A stretch of 64,000 bases of DNA. Origin: Lycorma delicatula. Its lineage: Eukaryota; Arthropoda; Insecta; Hemiptera; Fulgoridae. Where the stretch lies: contig NC_134458.1 of NCBI RefSeq assembly GCF_047948215.1, forward strand, positions 89,731,260 through 89,795,259. The letters are read 5' to 3'. Under the pieces are notes generated by a model, which did no database searches, was not told the origin of the DNA, and saw only the letters and a list, made by a program, of their open reading frames with translations. This document shows positions 25,441-36,085 of the stretch, piece after piece. The first letter of the stretch is position 1; every line of letters starts with the position of its first letter. A program made the translations under genes and the position numbers.

Positions 25441-26266
25441 TTATATACTGTGAAGTCCTTGTTTCTTTAACATTGCTCCAGGGTGGTGATTCCAAATGAC
25501 TTCTAGCCAGACACACATTAGTTTCACATCTATCCATTCCTTATCTTGTATGCGAACATGTAAACCTCTTAGTAGTTTTCCCTTCAGCAGAGTTTTTTTT
25601 TTAAAAATGACATAAGGAGGAAATATTTTTCCAGCTGCACAAACGGCTAACATAACTGTACATCTAATTTTTTCTCCTCCAGCTGTTTTCACCAGTACAC
25701 TGGATTCACCCACTCTGTTTACAGTTGTGTTCCGCGGAATTTCAAAAAACAGGTTTTTCATCAGTGTTTCCAATCTGAAATATGAGGTACTGAATTTTTC
25801 CTCTTTCACGTAGTATGTATCATTGAAACTCTAAAACTTTATCAGTATATTCTGCTGGTAATTGTTGACACAAGGAAGTTGTCCGTCTCAAGTGAATTCC
25901 TTTCTTATCATTAATTGCACCACCCACCCATGACTGACCTTAAAGTTACTTGCATGTACATGGTGTTTTGCCAATTCACACCCTTTCATTTGTATCATTT
26001 CACAGGTCACTATGCAGCACTCTCTTCTCTTCTCTTCCACCTACTCAATCACTGTATCATCCACTGCGGTAGGGCGTCCTTTTTTAGGGCCACAAAATGA
26101 TAGAGTTCTTTTTTCGCGGCTTTAAGTTTACCTTTCTGATTTCTCCAGTAACAAATCATGTTTGGATGTATCGAATACTCTCGACCTGCTGCTTGCACAC
26201 CATTTTTTCAACGAATTTCAAAACTTCTAACTTAAACCATACAGTGAAACTTTTCCATGAATTCAT
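25441..26266 (-). mobile_element. pogo/CENP-B-like transposase relic
   Basis: This is the only transposon relic here in the same orientation as filamin. Upstream pieces (about 26266-25815) read SFTVWFKLEVLKFVEKM (Psq-type helix-turn-helix start), KKGRPTAVDD and HLRRTTSLCQQLPAEYTDK. The uninterrupted part (25809-25441) reads FFEIPRNTTVNRVGESSVLV, CTVMLAVCAAGKIFPPYVIF, KEWIDVKLMCVWLEVIW and HHPGAMLKKQ, the DDE_1 core typical of pogo-like enzymes. The usual MDETP motif is lost, several frameshifts occur before 25809, and the frame ends before the second catalytic Asp region, so the copy is 3'-truncated. Confidence 0.85.
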
Positions 26267-26774
26267 TTTACTAGTAACGCAGACACAATGCAAGAGAACT
26301 CACTTTCCATAAAGTTGCTACTGTTCTAACCAAAGGTCTTGTCTTACTAGTAAAAAGAACTCAGGTAGTAGGATTGAAGCTGCCACTATGTAAAGGTCAA
26401 CGTCTCACCTTCTACCCCCTCCGTCAAATACCATAGCATTGTTTTGCAAACACCTGAAAGTGTAAAATTTGTCCTTGGCCAACAACAAAGAAAATTCGCG
26501 AAGAACTGTTTTCCTAGAAATTACAACCTGTCAAACTGATGGGTCTAACATTCACAAATTTTTTTTTCTAAAATTTGCCTGCAAAACTTGGAGGATCTTA
26601 CAATCAAAGGGGTCTTGTTTTTGAATAAATATATTTTGTATAAGAACATATTTATTAATGATTTGTTATAATTTGTTGAAATTATTTATTGAAAATTTTG
26701 AAATTTATTATGGACAAATATGCAAATTCTGCAGTCCAGTAATAAATATGTTTTATCATAATTATATAATTTAA

Positions 26775-26928
26775 TAACAACTGAAGATGCGGGATCCTGT
26801 GAAAATCGATTCTTGGAATTAATATAGTAAGTTTAACTTATCTATTTACTGTGTTTTGGTGGGTTATATTTTATTTAATATTAAATTTTATTAGCACAGT
26901 GGTCAATATGCTAATGAATTATTTGAAT
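26775..26928 (+). repeat. dispersed repeat copy 1 (pairs with 50845-50985)
   Basis: The segment starts ACTGAAGATGCGGGATC, includes TTACTGTGTTTTGGTGG, and ends AATGAATTATTTG. The same landmarks in the same order and orientation occur at 50845-50985. The pair is diverged with indels. The start resembles the CTGA-GATG tail motif near the end of the Penelope-like fragment at 60.5 kb, so it might be a retroelement 3' end, but this is uncertain. Confidence 0.65.
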
Positions 26929-26948
26929 TTTCAACAAAAAAATTATAC

Positions 26949-26949
<1 letters not shown>

Positions 26950-26988
<39 letters not shown>
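26950..26988. repeat. TA microsatellite
   Basis: About 38 bp of alternating T and A lie between the dispersed repeat and exon I. The Tyr-Ile run in the short frame across it is an artefact of this repeat. Confidence 0.95.
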
Positions 26989-26995
<7 letters not shown>

Positions 26996-27163
26996 ATATA
27001 CATTCAAAATATATAAGGTTAATAGAAATAAACTAAGCACTAACAATACAATCAATTACTGATCCCACCATATTTGATGCAAAACTATTTAAAACCAAAA
27101 TTTAGTGCATTTGAAAAAATTAATTCACACAAAAGAAAACTGAAGTTCATTTATGAAATTTAC

Positions 27164-27336
27164 CTTGAATGGAGAGCCAGGTATATGTTTGTCAGCAAAT
27201 TTTATACTGACATCATAATCACCAGGTTCAGTTGGTATGTATTCAACAGAACAAGATCCATCTCTATTATCCTTACATGTCATTTTTGCTTCAGAAGGTC
27301 CTTCAATAGCTAGGCCTAGTCCACCAGTACCAGCAC
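27164..27336 (-). CDS. cher: filamin exon I: body of seventh repeat
   Basis: The exon is 173 nt, with acceptor CTTTTATAG and donor GTAAATTT, entering with two bases and leaving in phase 0. It reads [40 protein letters not shown] and IPGSPFK. This is one of the most conserved filamin repeats (IEGPSEAKM is invariant in the vertebrate proteins I recall). Its first 40 coding bases plus 50 bases of flanking intron recur, about 86% identical, at 25051-25140. Confidence 0.95.
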
Positions 27337-28560
27337 CTATAAAAGAAACATAATTTGTAAACTAATAAATCAAACTAAAAAGACAGGTATTTACAAAATA
27401 ATAGGCTACACAATATTTACAACAAGAAAAAAATACATAATATAATAACAATTAAATTTAAATTAATATAAAATAAGGACTTTTAAAATTCAGATTTATT
27501 AAATTAGATAAATAAAAAAATAATTCAATATCATAAGTGCGTATAGTAAATAATATTTTTTATGCATAGTATGTGTGCAATATATCATGTGTGTGCGTGC
27601 ATACACATGCTTATTCTGGTGTAAAGTAAACATAAAATGTCAAAAAACAATTGGTTTACTAATCAATGTTTAGTAAACTAATTTCCCTATCAAAGATTTA
27701 GTGTTAGGTACAAATAATTGCATGTGGTCAGTCTTTTTATTGGTGGGTAATGATATGATAGTAGGATAAAAAAATAAAAAAACTCACTGACAGAAAAAGC
27801 TAAATGTTTGATGTTTAGTGGATAATATTTCGTTAGAATGAATTAATTACATTAGCAAACACAACTCTTTCATAAAATAAATGTGCAGAAATATTCAATT
27901 TTTTTATATATTCCTGAATGTATGTGGTTTATCAACTAACAGGATGTGCCATTCTATGAATATATTGTTTTGAAAATTAAATTTATTATTACAGTGCTTC
28001 CACAATAGCTTACTAAATAAAATATTCTACTTAATAATAAGTAAGAGACATATACTATATGTTAGGCAAATTTTCTTCTTTTAAGCGATTTGAAAGATAG
28101 GTTATATTTTATCTACAAGTGCGTATAATTTGAAGGTATTACTTATTAGGAGGCTAAACTTTAACTGATAGGCACTCCCAGACAGAAAACAGAGTTGGTC
28201 TATGAGCAGTTCCCCAACTAGATGCATACCCAAGATATCCAAGATATACTTGTTCTTCAGGTCTTGGCACGCTCAACATGGAGAATCTAGCAGAGTCAGA
28301 CCTACGCCTGCAGAACCAATATTGAAGAAGAGATAAAGGATAAGGAAAAGAGGTTTGTAATAAGGGAGTGATCTAAGCATCAGGGTAGTCTCCCCTGGAC
28401 CTAATTTGAGGGCATACAGAATATTTTTTTAACATAACATGTAAAATGAATGTGATGTTAAACATTTATAAAGCTCATTAAAAAGGAAATAAATCATCAT
28501 TTATAAATACTGAAAAACATTATCCATTCAGTTAAAACATTAAGATGAAAGTTTAGTTAC
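27337..28560 (-). other. cher: intron between exons H and I
   Basis: The intron is 1224 bp, GTAACT to TTTTATAG. It is mostly AT-rich, with a TGTGTGCGTGC run near 27589-27600. A less AT-rich block at about 28140-28420 contains GGAGGCTAAAC and AGTCTCCCCTGGACC. That block may be a transposon fragment but I cannot classify it. Confidence 0.8.
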
Positions 28561-28725
28561 CTTTTGTTTCGACAGTAAACGTATTTGCTTTGTTCACAAT
28601 GCCTCTGTCAAGTCCTGGTCCAAATGCTCTGCACTTGCTGGGGTCACATCCTCTTCTTACATTTACAACAAATGGTGAACCAGGAATCGGAAGACCATCA
28701 TATAGAATATCAATAGTATGTCGAC
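28561..28725 (-). CDS. cher: filamin exon H: end of sixth, start of seventh repeat
   Basis: The exon is 165 nt, with acceptor CATTTTAG and donor GTAACTAA, entering with two bases and leaving in phase 1. It encodes RHTIDILYDGLPIPGSPFVV, closing repeat 6, then DPSKCRAFGPGLDRGIVNKA and NTFTVETKG, opening repeat 7. The phase-1 boundary after VETK precedes the GAGTGGLG turn of exon I. This boundary matters because a truncated copy of the exon I acceptor at 25.05 kb could accept exon H in the same phase. Confidence 0.95.
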
Positions 28726-29357
28726 CTAAAATGAAAAAGTTGTATCAAAAAATGAAATTATTACAAAACAAAAAATAAAATACATTGCAGTCTAGAGTAA
28801 ATATTACAAAGAACTTTAACTTTTAAAAAATGCATATAAATGACCTTTCACTGTAGTGTAGAAAATAATGTTTTAACATGTAGATGTTCTTATGAAGGTA
28901 AGGCATCCAATGAAGGATGCCACCCACCAATTACAGTGGCCAACAAGATTTTTGTCTCACGAGTACCAGTAGGTGTACTTAATACAGTATTTTATCCTGT
29001 TTTCTAATATATAGTTGGAATTTCTCCATCACCTACAGTTTTTTGTTATTTTATTTTTTTTAAATATTTTAAAACGTTTTTTCGTCCATTTGTCTATTGT
29101 CAAGTAAAAGCTCCTAGAGCATTGTAAATATGATGGAACCAAATGAGCTAACTCAAAGATTAGTGTTGCTACTGTTGTGCAGGTTCAGATGTACACATGT
29201 ACATACGTGATCTAGTGTAGCACACATTCATCAGAACGATGCCAGTTATGAGATAGTAGTGAACCAGTAAACACATCATTGTGAGTCTTTTATGTATCTG
29301 AATTATTGTGTATTCGTATTTACAACTTTATTTCTTTTAATTAGATGTTAGTTACAA

Positions 29358-31022
29358 AATGCCTAAGTTTGTTTAAATCATCCTAACAATTTTTGTTATG
29401 TATGTGGTGAAGTGACACTCAAGTACCAAAGGTGAAACCTTACTCCAATAGTAAAAAAGTGTTGTGAACTTTATTTTGGGTGTAAAGTCGGGGGACCAAA
29501 CAAGGGCCTGGAACCCACATATCTATTATTTATCATGTTCTAGGCTTCTCACTGCATGGAAAAATGGCACACGCCACATGCCATTTACTATCCCTATGAT
29601 TTGGAAAGAACCCAAAGATCACTCTTCTGACTGTTATTTCTGCTTAATAAATATTAAAGGGATTACGTCAAAATCAAAACATACAGTGGTGTACCCTAAC
29701 TTGCAATCTGCAATAAGACCAGTTCCACACTGGAAAGAATTGCCCATACTAAAGCCTCCAGAGCATGTGACATTAGATGAAGTGAGCTCAGAGTCTGATG
29801 GAAGTAAGGAAGAAAAAGAAACAGATTCTGGTGATACATCTTTTGAACAAAGCAGTTCATCTGAGCCTCATTTACTGACTCAAGAAAAACTTAACGATCT
29901 CATATGAGATTTAAAATTATTCAAAAAACAGTCTGAAATGCTTGCTTCCCAGCTAAAAGGATGGAATCTTCTTCAAAAGAATACAAAGATATGTAGTTAT
30001 CATAATCATTATTCTGAATTTAAAGACTATTTTTCTGAAGAAAATGGCTTAGTGTTTTATAATGACATTTCTCCTCTTATGGAGACACTTTGTAATGAAC
30101 ATAAACCAACAGAATGGCACTTGTTCACTGATTTCTCTAGAGTTAGTTTAAAAGTTGTGTTTCTGCATAATGGCAATAAATTCCCATAGTATCTGCGGCT
30201 AACTCTGCTAGTATGAAAGAAACATATGAAAACTTTAAATTTATATTGGAAAAGCTTCAATATCCAGTTTATGAATGGAATATTTGTGGTGATTTGAAGG
30301 TAATTGCACTTATTCTTGGTCTGCAGCTTGGTTACACAAAGTACTGCTGTTTTTTGTGTAAATGGGATAGTACGGACAGAAAAAAACATTTCCTTAGAAA
30401 AAAATGGCCTAAACGCGAATCACTCATTCCTGACCAGAAAGATGTGAAACATGACCCATTGTGTAAGCTTAAAAATGTGTATCTACCTACGTTACACATC
30501 AAACTAAGATTAATGAAGAATTTTGTCAAGGACATGGACAATACTCATGGTTTCATGTACTTAAAACAGAAGTTTCCTAAAATTAGTGATGTAAAAATTA
30601 AAGGAGGAATATTTGTGGGTCCACAAATATGACCACTAATGCATGATGAAAAGTTTGAGGAACTATCGAATCCACCAGAGAGAACAGCTTGGCAAGCATT
30701 CAAAAATGTTACTCAGAGTTTTTTAGGAAATCGAAAGGAGGAAAATTACAGTGATACTGTCAATGATCTTTTAACATCTTATAAAAATTTGGGTTATAAT
30801 ATGTCCGTAAGGGCACACTTCCTGCACTTGCACCTAGATTTCTTCCCAGAAAATCTTGGCACAGTGAGCAATGAGCATGAGGAACACTTTCATTAGATTT
30901 CAGCTATGGAAAAGATGTATCAAGGCAAATGGAATCCTAATATGCTGGCCGATTATTGTTGGACCATCAAGAGGAATGCTCCACAGGCGAAATATAGCAG
31001 AAAATCATCATTTCTTACTTTC
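29358..31022 (+). pseudogene. multi-copy transposon-type protein gene, broken
   Basis: Joined by eye across several stops and frameshifts, the plus strand encodes one long protein. It starts MPKFV and includes NNFCYVCGEVTLKYQR (a Cys pair like a zinc-binding start) and KDHSSDCYFCLINIKGITSK. It continues with an acidic Ser/Glu-rich linker, EWHLFTDFSRVSLKVVFLHN, CGDLKVIALILGLQLGYTKY, CCFLCKWDSTDRKK, HFLHLHLDFFPENLGTVSNE and PNMLADYCWTIKRNAPQ. I recognise this as a family present in very many copies in some invertebrate genomes, including hemipterans, and probably carried by a transposon; I do not know an agreed name. At least four disruptions make this copy nonfunctional. It is antisense to filamin. 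Confidence 0.75.
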
Positions 31023-31025
31023 TAG

Positions 31026-31229
31026 ATGAGTCAAATATTTGAATATTGTGTAGTTAAGAATGCAAAAAGTATTAAAATGTTTGAAATTATAGATGCCTAT
31101 CTCTCAGAAACCTTGTGTAATGGGAAAAAGTCGATATCAGATTTAAATTCAATAGAAAAAATACTATTAGAATCACATATTTTCCTTCCTAGAGATAAAA
31201 CAAAATTATTTTTTGTTGCCCAATGTTAA
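31026..31229 (+). other. open frame after the broken transposon-type gene
   Basis: A 67-codon plus-strand frame (MSQIFEYCVVKNAKSIKMFE...) follows the stop at 31022 directly. It may be the 3' part of the same element, but I recognise no domain in it and do not claim it is expressed. Confidence 0.25.
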
Positions 31230-32176
31230 TACTTAATTAATTATGAAGAGTTAGGAAATCTACAATTTTTGACATGAGTTGAGTAAAAAGAGTAACAAAG
31301 GAGGGTAAGTGAGAATAACTAAAAAAAAGGAAGATTCTAACATAATTTTTCATATGAATTTAGATTATAAAAGAACTCAGTCCCCACAGATTTATTTTTA
31401 TTAGATAATCCGTTGAAAGAACAACAAATTTTTCATTGTTTTTCTTGAAGGAGATAAATTTTAAACATTTGATAACTTTAAATATGGTAATTCCAAACAA
31501 AACAATTTTAACGGCAAACCAAGACAAATTTACACTGAATGGACACTTGCATCATAACACTTTCAGAAATTCTTCTGACCTTCCAAGGACACCAAGAAGT
31601 TGACAAATATAATAAATTGATTTAACACACATAACAAAATGAATTTATCAAAATATTGTAACAAATACATAGATCACTTCCTCATGTCCCTATGCATGTG
31701 TAAATTGTATGGCCACAGCAAATAAAAATCACCTTGCACGCCTTATCTAACATAAATAAAATATTCAAAAATAACAAACTTAAAACAACAGAAAATTTGA
31801 CTTTTCTCTCCATGTAAAGAAAAGTGTTATTAAAACACAAAATTAATGGATGTTTTTTTTTCTTTAAAAAACATAATTATTTTCCTCTACAATGAATGAC
31901 AGAATAAATATGATTTTATAAAAATTAGCAATAAAAACACTTTAGAAAGAAACTTATTCAACAATCACACAAATAAATCTTTGCAAATAAAAATTGTCAT
32001 GTATACAAAGTTACATATTTTTATGGTTTCTCTTGAACCCTTATGATGACAGTAGAAATTTCAGAAAAAAATTTGTTACTCATTTAATGGTGGTTTTGAA
32101 AAGTTGTAATAACAACTTTGAATCTTTTCTATTAAAAGGCAGCATTTTTAAAATTATATAAATAATGTAAACATAC

Positions 32177-32204
32177 CTTTTGCTTCAATCAAAAATGTTT
32201 TTAT
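32177..32204 (-). pseudogene. possible relic of an exon H-like 3' end
   Basis: The minus strand reads TFLIEAKG followed by a donor-like GTATGT, compared with TFTVETKG and GTAACT at the end of exon H. Nucleotide identity is about 18 of 28 positions, and nothing further upstream resembles filamin. It may be chance. Confidence 0.3.
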
Positions 32205-32692
32205 GTACATCAGAGTATGCAGTTAATTAAATAATATTGTGAATATTACTCTAATTAAATGCGTTATGTAAACAATAAAACATTAAAACTAAAAAGAGAA
32301 AGGTGATTGAAATAAATTTGAAATTTTGATTTAAAAAAATAAAAAATAATGAAATCAAAAGTAAAGTAAAAACAGTAAACAATAATTCATGCTAACAAAT
32401 GCATTGCTGAACTTGTACTAATATATTCTAAGAAATCCAATGAAAAGGCAATCTAACACTTACATTTACAGAAAATACTGCCAATTAATGGTAAAGATTC
32501 TCAGTGTTTTTTAAATACCTAATTTCATTAATTTACTCTTTTTTATCTATTTCATTCTATTATTTAAATGTAGACAAACCTAACAATAGACTGGTTATAT
32601 TATTCAGTTAAGTTCACCCTTTTAGAAAACCGTGAACATTAACTAATTTTTATAACTGTTAAAAAATTCACTTAATATAGTAGGACCAATAC

Positions 32693-32866
32693 CTTCTTCA
32701 AATGGTGTATAACTGATTCGGTATGTTCCATCAGCAAGTGGAGTAATATGGTTTTCTGTGAGAGACCCAGATGGATTGGTTATAGTACATGTCACTTTAC
32801 GATCTTCTGCTTTTCCAATTGCACCAGAATCCACTACAAAATCTGTTGGTGAGTCTACATAGACAC
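32693..32866 (-). CDS. cher: filamin exon G: first part of sixth repeat
   Basis: The exon is 174 nt, with acceptor TTTTACAG and donor GTATTGG, entering with two bases and leaving in phase 1. It begins VYVDSPTDFVVDSGAIGKAE, then VTCTITNPSGSLTENHI and DGTYRISYTPFEEG. By recall this resembles human filamin A repeat 11 (NPSGNLTET and YTPYEEG), whereas exon F matches repeats 8 and 9. A repeat-10 equivalent is therefore absent, the second shortening seen in this gene. The nine-kilobase intron before it and the four-kilobase intron after it hold transposon relics. Confidence 0.95.
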
Positions 32867-35800
32867 CTGTAAAAGAAGAACTTAATAATGTAAAATACAT
32901 AAAAAAATTAACTATTTTATTTATTTTATTTCATTTGATTATATTATTTTAGACTAGAACCTAAATGTACCCCCTACAGTAAAATAGTATTTTTTCTGTA
33001 ACTGCAAATTCTGATAATAAACATTATCAGAGATCATACTGACTTCAGGTGTTTTTCACTTCTTGAAAAATTTTATATTAAATTGGAGTAATTATGACTT
33101 TCTCATAGTTTAACTCACTGATTATGACAATTAAATTTTGTTATTACATTTATATATCCTCAGTTCACTTATTTCAGCAGTTTTTTGTCATTAATAGATT
33201 CCAGTGACATGCAGTGAAACTGTACTCAACATTGTTTAAGTCTGTGAACTATGGGAACTAGATTATTAAATGAGGCTTCAGCTATTGAAATTTTATTCTT
33301 ATTCCACATCCTTCAATTATCAGGATGCTACTCCTTGAGACAGTCTAGGATTTATACAACCATTAGTTGTAAAGGGATGTAATTTATTACCTTATCTAAA
33401 ATCTTTTAATGTAATTGTCTGTAAGTTATTTCTGGGTTAAGAGTTACAACTGAGTTATTGATTGCTTCCCTTTCCATGTGATATTTGAAAGATCAAGGCT
33501 AAACTGTCCAAGCTATTTTAACACCATCAATTTCTTATTTCTATTACCTGCCTTGGTTAGTACTTCAATTCTAATTTATAAGACATCCTGGATCCTGGTA
33601 TGAGCCATAAAATAGCTACTATACTATTACTATTCTTAACAAATAAGGGATGCAGCTATCTACTTTCCCTGGTTAAATAAAGCTGTACACCTGATATCCT
33701 CTTCAATTTTAGGTTACTATATAATTAATGTACACATTCATATGCTCAGCACAGCATGGAAAAGCCACATTTCACATTTAACAGTCTATTACAAGCAAAT
33801 TGTAACATTACAGTCTTACTGTATAATATTACAACCTTTTTCATTCTCTTTGGGAATTGTTCCACAGTTTAAGAAATGATGAGTTAATAAAAATATTTAA
33901 TATGATCATGAAGACAGACTTCCCTTACAAAAATCAGGAAAAACTTTATTTAATTGTAACAATTTTACAGTATATGTGGTTTACAGCCATAGGTAATATA
34001 TATTACTATAATATTTTTCCAGTACTTTCCTTTACTATGTCTGCAGTCTGGTAACTACCTCATATTATGGAACAAAGTTACAAGATTTTCTATGCATACA
34101 TATAAGAATATTAATAAACAGTATTTAATAATGAATATTCATAACTGATTGCTATGCCTCAATACAATTAAAATATTCACATTTAAATAAAAAAACTTCA
34201 AAAATTATTTTTAAAAAACCAAACAAAAAAACCACTCCATGCAATGTTCAGATAAACAACTGAAATGAATAATGTTTAAATATATCAGGATCAACAAATA
34301 TTAATACTTACAACACTAAAAAGAATTACTTAATGTATAATAACAAACAAAAGCATGCATGACTGTTGCTGGTCAGCATAGTTAGTGCTAACTATTCAAA
34401 TTAAATCCACTTACTTTTTGGCAACCATATAAAAAATTGAATATTTCAAACTTAAAAATTATACTTTTACTTTATAAACTACATGCAAACATTTTTTCTT
34501 TATATTAAAACAGACAAGCAATTTCAATAAATGGGCCTAATGAGCCAAGTTAAAAAAAAAGTTAACTATAGTGTTTTTCCAAGATGAAGAAATTTTAGAT
34601 GAGAAATAAAATTAAGAGAAAGCTATGATACTTAAAAAAATTTGTTCAATGATGAGATCTACTTCTACATACTGAGACCAAAAGCAGAGGTTTCCCTATT
34701 TTTCATAATTTTATTGACCTCAATAATGATTAAATCATATTTGCAAGTAATTTCACCAAATTACCTCTATATTTTCAGTTTTTAAATATGAAAATTAAGC
34801 TTGATGCTTGCACCACTAAAAATGATTTGATTGCAATATTTTAACTAAAATGTTCTTAAAATTTTGATAATGTAATTTTGCAACATTTGTTGCCAGAAAT
34901 AGAACAGTAAATTGAAAATAAATAATAGAAACAAGAACAGTAACAATTCTCTGGAACAAAATTTGATTTTATTCTGATAATTGAAAAATAGATAATAGTT
35001 TGCAGCCATAGATAATAGATATCACTGCATATGTCTGTTAGCTATTAGACTACACAATTTTAAAACTTCTTTGCTTCTTCCGCAGAGAAAACACTATAGT
35101 CTTATAATACATTTTGAAATGTAGTTGTATATATTATAGAATGACCTTACTATTGTAATTTTAGTATATCACATTAATAAATCACTACAATTATAATTAT
35201 TAATAACTATTTTAAAACCAAGGTCCTAATTTTTTTTTTCAAATTAATTCTTTATATTCATAAGAAATAATTATAGAAAAATTATATATAAAAAGAAAAC
35301 TGAGGTAAAGTAAAAAAATAAATGTTGGTTATTAAGTAAAATAATCATTTTAACATGTAATATTGTCTTTTAAAAACAAATCTTTATTTTTTAATTACAG
35401 AATAATCACTTTATCACATAAGTAACATTTTCCAAGGATTTAAACTGCTTCATAAATCATTAAATTACATACTTTTACAGTTTCAAGCACAGAAATCCAA
35501 GTTAAAGACTACTTTAATTAATCTGACCACTAATAATTTTTTTTTATTTAAAAATTTATTCATCAGTCTTTTTCAAAATTATCTAGAAACTGCACTTCCA
35601 TAAGATCTTTTCAGAGGTAACTGTACAGCTTCTTCAATGGAATTAAAAATTAGTAGTTGTTAATAGTTCTCTAGAATTGATTATAAAATGTATTTTATAA
35701 ATAGTTGAATAATAAAAAAAACCTTTCTAAAATTAAAAAAAACTGTCAGAACTCTTTCTAAAATTCCTAACAAATTCAATAAATAAACCAACAATCTTTT

Positions 35801-36085
35801 ATTTTGATCAATATATAATAATACATTATACAGATCACTTCATTATAATATAGATAATAAATATAAAAACATACATTATAAATAAAAAATAAATATGATT
35901 AAAATCCAGTTTATTACCTAAATATAAACACATGAAATAATGTTAATGTAAATACATTAAACATGAAAAATTTTACAAAATAATTCACATTACAGAAGGC
36001 ACTATTGAAAATAATTTTAAGGACATATTTACGATATATGCTCATTAACAGGATCCAGAGTTGTTTTTTTTTTCAATTAGTATTA

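Larger units (their letters stand above)
24673..27163 (-). other. cher: intron between exons I and J
   Basis: The intron is 2491 bp, GTAAAT to TTTTAG. It holds a truncated copy of exon I (25051-25140), a pogo/CENP-B-like transposase relic (25441-26266), a dispersed repeat (about 26775-26928) and a TA microsatellite (26950-26988). Confidence 0.85.
28726..32692 (-). other. cher: intron between exons G and H
   Basis: The intron is 3967 bp, GTATTG to CATTTTAG. It contains the decayed transposon-type gene at 29358-31022 with a further open frame to 31229, and a possible exon-end relic at 32177-32204. The remainder is AT-rich. Confidence 0.85.

Noticed and set aside
26851..27036. Open frame with a long Tyr-Ile run
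   Set aside because: It is produced by the TA microsatellite at 26950-26988.
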